A stretch of 64,000 nt of DNA from Lepidurus packardi (lineage: Eukaryota; Arthropoda; Branchiopoda; Notostraca; Triopsidae): assembly GCA_023053545.1 (NCBI GenBank), contig JAKZAN010000004.1, positions 7,192,001-7,256,000 of the forward strand, written 5' to 3'. Within the stretch, counting starts at the first letter, position 1. Each line of letters begins with the position of its first letter. A model generated the notes under the pieces. It searched no databases. It saw nothing but the letters and a program-made list of their open reading frames with translations, and was not told the origin of the DNA. Position numbers and translations under genes: made by a program. This document shows positions 49,567 through 61,200 of this stretch, one piece after another.

Positions 49567-50567
49567 ATGGACCTCAAGTACATTCGTTTGTGCTTCGCCC
49601 TTATCTTCCTCGTTGAAGTACAGTCATGCGAAGAACCGTGTGGTGGGTACCCTGAGGGTACTTGCTCACTCATACAGGTAGGCTATATCAGATTCCATTG
49701 TCTTGTCTCGAAAAACATTCTTCTAATTTCCGTACTTTTGAAAAGAGCGTGGGTAATTGTACTGTTGGCCTATTGTTGACTTCACGTATAAACCAAACTA
49801 AGCTGCTCATTAATTCCTATAAACCTTGTACGTACCATAACGTACGAACAGCATGGAACATCGTATCTAGAAACAGCGGTGCTATTAACATAAATGGAGT
49901 CTTCGGGCCTCTGTTTCAACAGATCCACCTTACTTTAAGCGACGTCTCGGATTTAGTTATCTTTCCTATGGCATTTCGTCACGTCACTTTCTTTATGTCC
50001 ATAGAACTCAGGGATACAAATTCGACCATCAGTTTTCAACATGGAGCCTTTCTTGGATGCCGCGGAACAATAATTGTTAGCCAACCAGACGGGGAAGTCA
50101 AGTTTACTAACGAATCCTTCACGGATTCTGTTGTCCGCATATATTACTCAAGGAATGGCACTATTGAAGAGCTGCAAGTTGGGGACAAAATGAAACCAAA
50201 TCAACTATTGCCACCACCGTCTTCCGGGTTTTGTGATAAGGAAAATGCGGTTTTAACCAGTTCCGAGTTCGAAACCCAGATTCTTCTGTACATTACACTT
50301 GGATGTGTGCTTCTCGTGCTGGCTTCCTGTATAGCGATTAACGTCTCGATTATCATGAAAGGCCGTGCAAGTGGAATATATGCGCCATCAGTTAATTTCA
50401 CCAAAAAAGCTAAGAAACCACGGATTGTTAACGGTAACAACCTTAACGCATCAACGGCAGGGTTGCCTTCCATGTCCAAGTCCCCTTTATTACCACCACG
50501 GAATCCGACTACCGAAAGGAATTTACCAAGACCTCCTATATCAATAGTTAATTCTTCGAGTCGCTAA
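49567..50567 (+). CDS. Unrecognised small type I membrane protein
   Basis: Two exons, 49567-49677 and 49746-50567, are separated by a 68-bp intron (donor GTAGGC, acceptor …TTTTGAAAAG) and give 310 residues. A signal peptide (MDLKYIRLCFALIFLVEVQSC) leads to an ectodomain of about 210 residues. It has several cysteines (CEEPCGGYPEGTC near the N-terminus; others in VGNCTVG, YKPCTYH, LGCRG and GFCDKE) and N-glycosylation sequons (NCT, NQT, NST, NES, NGT). One membrane helix (ILLYITLGCVLLVLASCIAI, about 50281-50340) precedes a basic, Pro/Ser-rich tail of about 75 residues with KSPLLPPRNP and LPRPPISI, possible SH3-type ligands. I recognise no family. The beta-rich ectodomain could be a right-handed repeat fold (VIFPMAFRHVTFFMSIELRD, TISFQHGAFLGCRGTIIVS), but that is inference. 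The MITE-like element starts about 70 bp after its stop. Confidence 0.8.
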
Positions 50568-50635
50568 AATGTATATTCATTGTTACGCTTTAATAGATCC
50601 TTACAAGTTCCTTACGTTCACTGTTGCACTTTAAA

Positions 50636-51217
50636 GGGGGAGTAAGGTTTAAAAATGAAAAAATATATGTTATTGAAGAGACCAAACTACATGTCCTGGC
50701 TGAAGAACACTTATGTCAGTTATGCATATTAACCGAGTAATCAATTATTTAGCGGAGTTAAGCTCCGCCCCTTTCAGCCAAATTTCACATTTTCCTACCC
50801 TAATAACACGGGGGGGGGGGGGGGTCAGTTGGCCGGAGAGCTTGCGCCTTTACCTATTAACGCATTGAACATCGGACTTTCGATTCATAGGGGCGGCACC
50901 ACTACTTTTCTCTTAAGTGCTAAATCAAGTCTATAGGTGCTTTGGTTAATTTACAAGCTCATTCACAAAAAATTGTCTTTTTCTTCGCGCGATCGTCATA
51001 GCTTGCCGACCTGCCGTATCGAAGTCCGCGCCCGAGAGTCTTTGAGCAAGTTTCGGGTCGGCTTCGCGCTCGATAGCCATCCCTTAACAAGGGGACCGCA
51101 CGAGGCGGTTCCGACTATGCGGGTAACGCTCACTGCATGGCGTTTAGCCCGGAAGTTGTGTCGCGAAGAAAAGGTCATTTTTTAAAATATTTTTTCATTT
51201 TGAAACCTTACTCCCTC
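50636..51217. mobile_element. MITE-like element with 29-bp terminal inverted repeats
   Basis: The left end 50638-50666 (GGGAGTAAGGTTT then A-rich) and the right end 51187-51215 are reverse complements at 28 of 29 positions. The element is about 580 bp and has no meaningful open frame. It carries a 15-G run (50810-50824) and a GC-rich right half (about 51000-51170). A convincing target-site duplication is not visible, so the superfamily is unknown. It probably lies in or just after the 3' UTR of the membrane protein gene. Confidence 0.75.
50810..50824. repeat. Poly(G) tract inside the MITE-like element
   Basis: Fifteen consecutive G residues. Its length may be inaccurate in the assembly. Confidence 0.9.
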
Positions 51218-51221
51218 CTGT

Positions 51222-51626
51222 AAGTAAAGCAGTTCTTATAAAGAAATTGGTTAGGAAGTGACAATTTAAATACCAGTATATGGAACCCGATAATTTCATT
51301 GTGACCTTTAATTATAGTTTTAATTACAAAATCGTGAGCCTTCTTCTTCTTCTTCTTGTCGTTTATAGTCGATCCGCGCCATCTATCGGGTGCATTGTCG
51401 ACTGCCGCTTTCAAACTGGAGTTTTCTTCGGTTCCTTCTCTGATTCTTGGGTTTATTCATCCCTGGGTTCTTTGGGTTATCTTTGGACTTTACAATGGTT
51501 GTTTGGAATGGACGTGCTTAGAGGTCTACTAGTCCCGACACCACTACTATTCCCCATTTTTGTTGGTGCTCTTGTATCCAAATTGCCAATAATACACCAT
51601 GACTAGCCATATGTGTCAGCCTTTCC

Positions 51627-51634
<8 letters not shown>
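51222..51634. other. Short stretch between the MITE-like element and the LINE
   Basis: Contains a (CTT)n run near 51341-51358 and a plus-strand open frame (51280-51606) of low-complexity hydrophobic composition that I do not believe. A tract of 10 C (51625-51634) directly abuts the LINE poly(A) tail, which appears as poly(T) on this strand. Confidence 0.5.
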
Positions 51635-51674
<40 letters not shown>

Positions 51675-54600
51675 CTATGTTGATGATTTTTGTAAGCTTT
51701 ATATACTCCACTAGTAGGTTTCTCATTTTATACTGTCTCTCCTGGTCTATGTTTCCAAAGCCCAGTAAGTTTTCTAGTCTAAAGTCCACTTTCAATTTTT
51801 CCACCTTATTTTTCCAGATATTTCTTTCATTTTCGTATTCTAAGCAGTGTAACAATTTATGTTCGACCGTGTCGTTTCGCATTCCGCACCCTTCGCAATT
51901 GTCCGTATCTTTTAGTTGGAATCTATACAACCATGCTCCCACTTTGGCATGGTTGCATCTTAATCTTAGTAAAGCTACTGAGACTCTTCTGTTGGGATGG
52001 TCCAGCCATGGAAGGGGTTTTAATCTTCGAGCGTGTTGCACTATTGTTTGTTGGGATTCTTCTTTTAGGTATCTACAAATCCTTTGCTCGTTTTTTTCTC
52101 TATATACCGTAACTAACTCTGAACTTGTTAAACCCCGTTCGTTTTGGCAGTCCGTGCCCCTCCCGAGTTTGGCTGCTAAGTCAGCTTTTTCGTTTCCGGC
52201 TATCCCTTCGTGTCCTGGTATCCATTGTATAACTATAGTTCTCCCTTGCTTTTTATGTTTTAAAAGTGAGTCTTGTATTTCTTGGACTAGCCGGAAGTAT
52301 TTTTTGTTACCGTACTTTTTGATAGCTGTGACCGCCGCTCGTGAGTCTGTGAGTATTACGTAGGTAGCCATCTCTACATTTTCGATTGTTTTTATTGCCT
52401 CTTTAATGCCAACAAGCTCTGCTGCCATTACAGACGAGTACTTTGGCAGGGCGAAGGCTATCAACTGATCTTTGAATTCTATAAAGATGCCTACTCCTAC
52501 CTTACCTTCTTCATCTCTTGAGCCATCTGTAAAGATCTTTTTGCAGTCTTTGTACTTATTTTCTAGATACTCGTTTATTATGCTCTGTCTGCCCGTTTGT
52601 GACCCTAATTTTGTTTTTAATTTTGGTATTTCTTCCACAATCTTTCCTGGCTCAAAATCCCACGGTGGTATTAGATTGTCAAAAAGGTTTCCTTTTTCTA
52701 CTTCCGGGATTCCATATGCGTCCTGCAAGGCTGTGATCTGATTTTGTATTCTGCTTCCTGTATGGTCTAGTACTCTGAATACTACTTCGTCTTCGTGGAA
52801 ACTCTCCATCATCCTAAATCTGTAGCCTACTGCCAGTTCTTCCCATCTTTCCCTCAGCGGGGGGATACCTGTGATACACGTGAGTACCGGTATGGGTGTG
52901 GTCTTTGTGGCCCCAGAGATGATTCTCAGGGCTCTGTTCTGAACAGTTTCTAACTTCTTCAATAGGGCTTTGTTTGCATCTTTAAAGATTATTGCAGCGT
53001 ATTCCAGCTTGGCTCGTATCAGTCCTTTGTACAGGGTAATTAGGGTCTTTTTGTTTGCCCCCCAGCTCGTTCCCGCCAATTTTTGAAGCACTCCGATCGC
53101 TCTGAGCCCTGTTTCTCTTAAATTGTCTACGTGTTGTCTAAAGATTAAGCCTTTGTCTAACGTTACTCCTAGAAACTTTCCTGTCTTGGTTATTTCTATT
53201 TCACGGCCTTTTATTTTTATTTTAACCCTTTCTTTGATCTTCCTCTTCCGGGTGATGATAAGACATTTAGATTTCTCTGTTGAAATTTCGAACCCGTTTC
53301 TATTAGCCCACGCTTCTGCCTCTCGTGCCACTACTGCCGTCCGTCTTAATGCCTCCTCTAGCTTTTTATCTCTCGTCCACGTTGCAATATCATCAACGTA
53401 AATGGAGTAATTCACTCTTGTCAAATCCATGGGAAAGTCACTTAACATTACATTTAAGAGCCATGGACTAAGGACGGACCCTTGTGGCATTCCTTTACTC
53501 AGGAGGATCTTTGATGATGTTGTTGCTCCTATTCTCACTTCTAGGGTTCTATTTTTGAGCATATTTTTGACTGTAAGAAGGATTCTTCCCCTAACTCCGA
53601 TTCCTCCCAACTTGGCCAGTAGAACATTAATCCAGACTGAATCGTACGCTTGTTTAAGATCCAGCATTAACACCGCTGTCGAGTCTCCTGATTGCAGTGA
53701 GTCTTTGCAGTCTTCCTTCAACCTGACTAGGTTATCTATGGTACTTCTGCCTGGTCTAAAGCCGGTTTGCATGCTTGAGAAAAGTTTGTACCTTTCGCTT
53801 ATCCAATTTAGTCTTCTCACTAAAAGCCTTTCAAAAATTTTGGCCACACATGAAATAAGTGATATTGGCCTGTATGATTCCATACTTTCTGGATCTTTTC
53901 CTGCTTTTAGAATTGGTATGACGAGCGCGTTGGTCCACTCCCGCGGCACGTGTCCTTTTTTTAATATTTCATTGTATATTTCTAGCAGTCTACCTTTGAA
54001 ATTCTGAGGTAATTTGCTCAAAAGCGTGTAATGTACTAGGTCTCTGCCCTGACTTGTGTGAGGTAGCTTGGACATTACGTCCGAAAATTCCCAGTTTGAG
54101 AAAGGTTTTTCTAATTCAGGCCATCTGCTATTTTCCGTCACATAGTTGTTAATTTGGTCTTCTAGGTTCTGATTTTCTCGCTCTTTCTCACCAGTCAAAT
54201 TTTCGTTTACCTGGACGCTCGCAAAATGTCGCGCCATTTCTTCTGCTATTTCCTCTTCTGACGGATACTGGTTCCTCGCCGTCTTCATGTTGTGTGTCGA
54301 TCCCTTACCCCTCTTGCCTTCCATACAGCCAATTAATCTCCAGAGTTCCTTCAAATTTGAGTTGCCCATTTTTTCTACCTTTTCCCTCCAGGATCTCCTT
54401 TTTTCGCTTCTCACTGTCCGTTTGCACAGTGCTTGTGCTTTTTTGTATTGCTCCCTGTTCTCGTCCGTGGGGTGGTTTTTAAAATTCCTGTACTTTTGTC
54501 TCACTATTCCCAATTCTTTACTACAGTCTTCGTTCCACCACGGCCTTCTGTTATTTTTCCTAATCCGTCTATGTTCGCCTTGATCTCGTCTTGAACTCCC

Positions 54601-55187
54601 TCCCTTTAACCTTATGTGATGTTTGCTAGTTTGTATGATTATGTCAATAAATTTGGTGTATTTTTCTTCTAAACTACCATTTTCAGTTATCTTCTTTATG
54701 TCCGTATTTCTTAACTCTTCAGTCCACATTTGCCACTTTGCATTAACAAAATCCCATTTATATGCCGAGCTATTGGCGATTACTGTTGAATTTGATTCTA
54801 TTTTGACTACCTGAGGGATGTGGTCGCTCAGCAGGACTGCCCCATTTCTTACTGTTGTTTTCGTTATTAAATCAGTGGTTACAAAACACAGGTCTAGCGT
54901 TGAATTTTGCCCATTTCCGCCTATATATGTTTCGGCACCTTTTTCAGTTGTGAGTTGTAGGTCTTCCCAATCTTCCAGGAAGTTGAACAGTGTTCTACCT
55001 CTTCTGTCTGTTATCCTGCTTCCCCACAGGCTATGATGCGAATTAAAATCCCCTATTAAGATCCCACTTTCCCCTTTCCCAATTTGTCCCATGTAATAAA
55101 TCGTGAGCCTTGCCTTTCGCGCATGCAACTTTAGTTCATAAGAGCTCTGCCAGATGACCAAAATCACCGGGTCCTTTAGGAAACCGA
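51635..55187 (-). mobile_element. 5'-truncated non-LTR retrotransposon (I/Jockey superfamily, RNase H-bearing)
   Basis: Read on the minus strand, the element ends in a 37-nt poly(A) tail (51671-51635). Upstream lies one long open frame that starts inside an APE-type endonuclease. ORF1 and the N-terminal half of the endonuclease are missing, which is the usual result of incomplete reverse transcription. The 5' junction is near 55180-55190, approximately. No target-site duplication could be identified by eye. An intact frame of 1,165 codons implies a recent insertion or selection on the family. Confidence 0.9.
51670..55167 (-). CDS. LINE polyprotein: endonuclease (partial), reverse transcriptase, RNase H, zinc knuckle
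   Basis: 1,165 codons are open from 55167; the first codon shown is GTG and the frame is open further upstream, so this is not a true start. Order: C-terminal half of the APE endonuclease with GDFNSHHSLWG (about 55022-55055); a linker rich in basic residues (RRPWWNEDC); the reverse transcriptase with LMLDLKQAYDSVW, SKGMPQGSVLSPWLLN and the catalytic YVDD (53389-53400); RNase H with the acidic residues in IFTDGSRDEE (about 52508-52540), AAELVGIKEAI and LTDSRAAV, plus the GHEGIAGNEKAD motif (about 52171-52218); then a C-terminal CxxC…H…C cluster (CEGCGMRNDTVEH, about 51844-51898). This enzyme copies element RNA at a nicked target. Because the endonuclease is truncated, this copy should not be able to move by itself. 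Confidence 0.92.
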
Positions 55188-55319
55188 AATCTTTGTTGTT
55201 TATTTACTTGCTTTACTTATTTGTGTGGTTTTTGGTGCAAATAAATGAATTGTTATTATGGCTAGTTATAATTGCAATGTAATCAAATTCTAGTCTAATT
55301 CTGGTAGTACAGTGTTGGA

Positions 55320-57119
<1,800 letters not shown>

Positions 57120-57245
57120 GAATTAGAAGAGGAAAGGCCATACAATGCGCTAAATGCACATTGCTACAATACACATACAATTGCTACAATGTGCAAGTCT
57201 GAGGTACAAAACTGTATTTAAATTATGGTTATACGGCAAATAATG
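57120..57245. other. Tail-to-tail spacer between ABHD18 and TXNL4A
   Basis: Only 126 bp separate the two stop codons. The segment holds the direct repeat ATTGCTACAAT and an 8-bp inverted repeat GCACATTG…CAATGTGC. No AATAAA on either strand was found, so both 3' ends must use variant signals or overlap. Confidence 0.6.
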
Positions 57246-57819
57246 TTAGTAGCGGTATTTCGTGGAGTAATCTTTGGGTGAAACCACTAAACCTCGTCCT
57301 TTACGGGCTCCTCGGTACACGGTTTCAAGAATATCAATCATTTCTTGCTTGTCGTCTATGGCCCAGTTGATTTTATTGTTGTTACCAGTTCCAAGATCAA
57401 TCATAATGTGTTTGTTTCTGAAGAAAAACATGACCGTACATGGATCGTATAACTCGTACCTATCAACAGTCGTGGTTAGAGCAGTCTGCTATCCTAGAAG
57501 TTTACTCACATTTTATTGAAATCTGGGACGTGGGTAATGTCTACTAGGTAAAATACAGCAAAGTTCTTGCATTTCTCAGCGATTTGATATAGCACTTCGT
57601 CCATTTTCATGCATGTAGGATCCCAATCGTGACCAAATCTAATAACCTGTGAATTATAACAAACAGTCCTAAAGTTGTGCTAAAAGAAAAAGTCTGGGTT
57701 CTAATGTAATGATCCTGCGTTGTATTTGTAACCAAACTTACCACAATTCGATCTTCTTCTGATAGTATAGCTTGATCTACTTGCCAGCCATTTGTAAGAT
57801 GCTGTAACATATACGACAT
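57246..57819 (-). CDS. TXNL4A: U5 snRNP thioredoxin-like protein TXNL4A (Dim1)
   Basis: Core spliceosomal component of U5 and the tri-snRNP, essential for pre-mRNA splicing in the nucleus. Three minus-strand exons, 57819-57742, 57646-57510 and 57459-57246, total 429 nt and exactly 142 residues, the family's invariant length. The thioredoxin-like fold is nearly identical to the human protein: MSYMLQHLTNGWQVDQAILS, IRFGHDWDPTCMKMDEVLY, VDITHVPDFNKMYELYDPCT, FFFRNKHIMIDLGTGNNNKI and RGLVVSPKDYSTKYRY. The gene is head-to-head with the KASH5-like gene and tail-to-tail with ABHD18. Confidence 0.97.
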
Positions 57820-58292
57820 ATTGCAATTTTGTAATAACTACAGTAATTAGTACTTGGCTAAGATCGTATATATTTCTTGCACGAAAGGGGAAACAAACCT
57901 CCGCCAGCACTTGAAATCGGTTACTACATTTAATCGATTAAAAAGATAGTATTGTTCCATAAAGTTGTTCGTTTAAAATACCAATCGATTTCGATCTTAA
58001 CAAAATCCGCGTGTGAACGTGTTGATTGTGTACGGTGCGTGCCGTGTTGTGTTGTGTCGAGTATTTCAGGGTGCTTCGTAAGGATTTTTCACGGCTTTAG
58101 GTAAACGTCATAAAATATTCGTTATCGGTAACGAAATTACCGCTATCAAATTCAGTTAGTTTCTATAGGTTATGTGGTAAAATCCCGTGCCATGCAGCGT
58201 CGTATTATGTAGTGCACTGACTTTTGTGACGGTCTCGTAAACAAGTGCCAAAAATCGCGAAGTCAGAAGATTTGCCTATTCATTTAGCAGAT
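57820..58292. promoter_or_regulatory. Divergent promoter region of TXNL4A and the KASH5-like gene
   Basis: The start codons of the two genes face away from each other across 473 bp. The segment includes a GTGT-rich patch (about 58020-58065) and no TATA box that I trust. A shared bidirectional promoter is inferred from the arrangement alone. Confidence 0.4.
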
Positions 58293-61200
58293 ATGTCAAA
58301 AATGTTCAATTCCACCTTCATTGCCTATGACGAGAGTGAAAGCGAAACAATGTATGCTGCTTCGGGAACAGATGGCTCGGAATCTTTTCCTGACGTGGTA
58401 ACTAGTCTTGACGCTTCAATTACCCACCTAATTACAGGTAGATTATCTGTGTATAATAAACTAATTAATGATATTGTTGGATGATATAGATGAGAGTCTA
58501 TTGGGTACTTGGTTCGCCCATTGCGACGAGTACGGTACTGGCCACGTGAAAACCTCCAAGCTAGTCAATTACATAGTAGAAATCACCTGTCTTAAAGAAA
58601 CTGACAACAGAGAGACTCTGGATGAATTGCGTTGTTTACTTGACCCTACCAATGACAACTGTTCTGTTGACCTTCCCGCGTTCCGCGAAATCCTCAAAAA
58701 TTGGCTAGTTAAAAAGCAACACGAAATGTATATAACTGTTTTCATAAAAAAATTTGTCCTTTCAGTTATTTTTTATTCAATTCTAGTACCTCAAGCATTG
58801 TCGTTTATCCTAGTAAAGGTTACGGAAAGAAACGGCATTCTTCTCCGTGCAGAAGCCCAGGTATACTTGTTTAACTAGCTATTTCGCTATAAAAACGTAA
58901 CTATTAAGTTTTAATACAGGCATTATGGAGACCACAAGTACCTCTCTTTTTGATTGTAGCTTCGACGAAGGATTACAAAACCAAGATAAGCCCATATCTA
59001 AAGCTGATGAGGTCCTTAGCAGCCTGGAACACCAAAATAGACGTCTCCTCGAAGAAAAACTCGCCTTAGAGAAGCAGCTCGTGGGCTTAGAAGAGCAGAA
59101 CCTAGTTTTGCTTGAGAAGGTCCCCGAACTAGAGAAGGTCCTCCAAAGGTAGTTCAATACTGATAGTCAATGTTACACTCATAGTCTAACTTTCCCCCCC
59201 AGCTATCAGTCAATTTTTAACCGAATAAAGGAGTCAGATAACGAAATTGAGCAGTATAAGCAACTCCTGTATACCAAAGAAAAGGATTTAGCCAGTATGG
59301 CAGAACAGCTCCGATCCTACGAGAAACAAGAAAAGAATTATCTGGAAGAGATTGAAAATTTGCAGAAATTGCAGGAAGACTTGGATGGTTATAAGATCCA
59401 CGAGTTAGGATTAACACGCGCCCTTCAAGCCTTGCAAGCTGATGTCAATCAGCTGGATTTACAGCATCGCCGAGACGAAGACATCATCCAACAGGAGCGT
59501 CAGCGTTACAAAGATTTGGAAAACGTTTTAGATGAAGCTAACGATTACATCAAAGTAATTTCTTTTTTCCTTTATCGAATAATCTAGAATAATTACCTTA
59601 TTGGCTAGTTTTTATTGAGTAATCGACTAAATTGGCTTATATTTTGCAGATCATGAAGGAAGAAAAGGAAGACTTGCTATTTCAGCTAGCGTGCGTAACC
59701 CACAGTGTAATTTCTAATCCACAACGTTTGTCACTGGAGAACGGTTTATCGCTAACCGATGAAATAGTTAAGCCCAAACCTGTGGCTTGCTCTACGCCCT
59801 ACGTTAACGTGGCCCGCACGCCGCGTTTCAGCTCGATCCAGGAAGAACTCAAAGACCTAGTTAGTTCAGCGTTCCTCATTACTTTTTAAGAGACGCCTAA
59901 ATTTCGCACTCTTTGTTTAGGAGATCAATAACTCAGTCAGCACCCCTTTTTGTGGCAAATTAGAAGAGTCGACCTTTGACTCACATCTGGATAACCGCTT
60001 TATAAATGATCTGCAGCAGTTGGTAAAAAAAAAGTCTTGATTTGCTTTTCTCCGAGCAAAGTGTGTTTGCTTTAAAAAAGGTCTGCTTTGGTCTTGTTTA
60101 GTTGGAGGAAAAGAAGAAATTCGTGACTAATCAGGCATTCAATCTGGATCTTATTCGCAACGCGCACGAGCAGAGCTGGCAGCACCTTGATAACGCGCAA
60201 TTGAAGAAAATTTGGCCCCAACTCGTGTCCAAAGCCGTGGGTAAATAAGCATGTCTCTGCACCATCCCCTTCAGCTTCCCTTTAAGCTTCGAATTATTTA
60301 TCTCGGGTTCCCCCAAACGAATAACAGGGCGACTTGCAACTGACTTTACCTTACGTGGATTTTTCTTATGGCTCATTTTTCTTATTGGTTGAACTATAAA
60401 TGTCAAGTACAGTATATAACTCCCTTTCGTAAACGCGCAGACGAGAACGTTCGAGTGGATGCCGAGTACCAAGCCTCGTTGTATCGTTTATTGGACGGAG
60501 CCACCGCAGCAGCTGGTTTGATCCACACAGATATTGAAGAGGATTTGCCCGCGGAAGATTGGAAATGCCAGGACCGACAAACTAACCTGCTTATTAGGGA
60601 CAGTTTGGACAATGCCATTGTTCCGAATGCCGCAGTAAGACTTTTAAAAACTTACCTGCCTGTGTGCACATCCTTTCTCTTTTTCTTTGGGGCAAGGGGA
60701 GGGGGGAAGGGGGAATCGTACATTGGAATGGCTTGGTGTTTTTCTTGTGCAGTTTGGATGTCTTGGGCTTTTGCTAATAACACTCCTTTTTGATAGCCTT
60801 TTTTATTGTCATGTGGTGAATGGCGGCTTTTATCTTTGACAGTTTGCATGCTTGCATGCTGACCCCGTGCCAAGTCCGGTGGAGGAAGGCCAAGGCAGCA
60901 AGGATTCGGAGCTAGCTGCGCTTCAAGTCGAGCAGCCGAATCAGTACAAAAGCGTGCTTGGGCCTGGCAGGTAACTCCGCTCGCTCTGCTGATTTTTACG
61001 TCGATTTTGTCTTTTAAATTCGCATAAGTCCCAGATTTTTGCTCGGAAAAAGCTTTCGGAAACCCTCGCCTTAAGTGTTAGAAAAAAAAAATAACATTGG
61101 CTTTTCTTTTCCTGTACTGCAGGCTGGGAGATACTTTTGTGAGGATGGAGATACTAGACCGCAACCAAATTTTCGGTGGAGGGGGTAAGTTATGCAAATG

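Noticed and set aside
50620-51235. Target-site duplication for the MITE-like element
   Set aside because: Flanks (…GCACTTTAAA and TAAGTAAAGC…) share no clear direct repeat, so superfamily assignment was not attempted.
51280-51606. Plus-strand open frame of 108 codons with a hydrophobic stretch next to the LINE
   Set aside because: Low-complexity Leu/Phe/Ser composition produced by a T-rich strand and a (CTT)n run, no domain, sandwiched between two mobile elements.
51599-52363. 254-codon plus-strand frame (Phe/Ser-rich) and several other plus-strand frames up to 55036
   Set aside because: All are antisense to the LINE polyprotein; the run of Phe codons is just the poly(T) tail.
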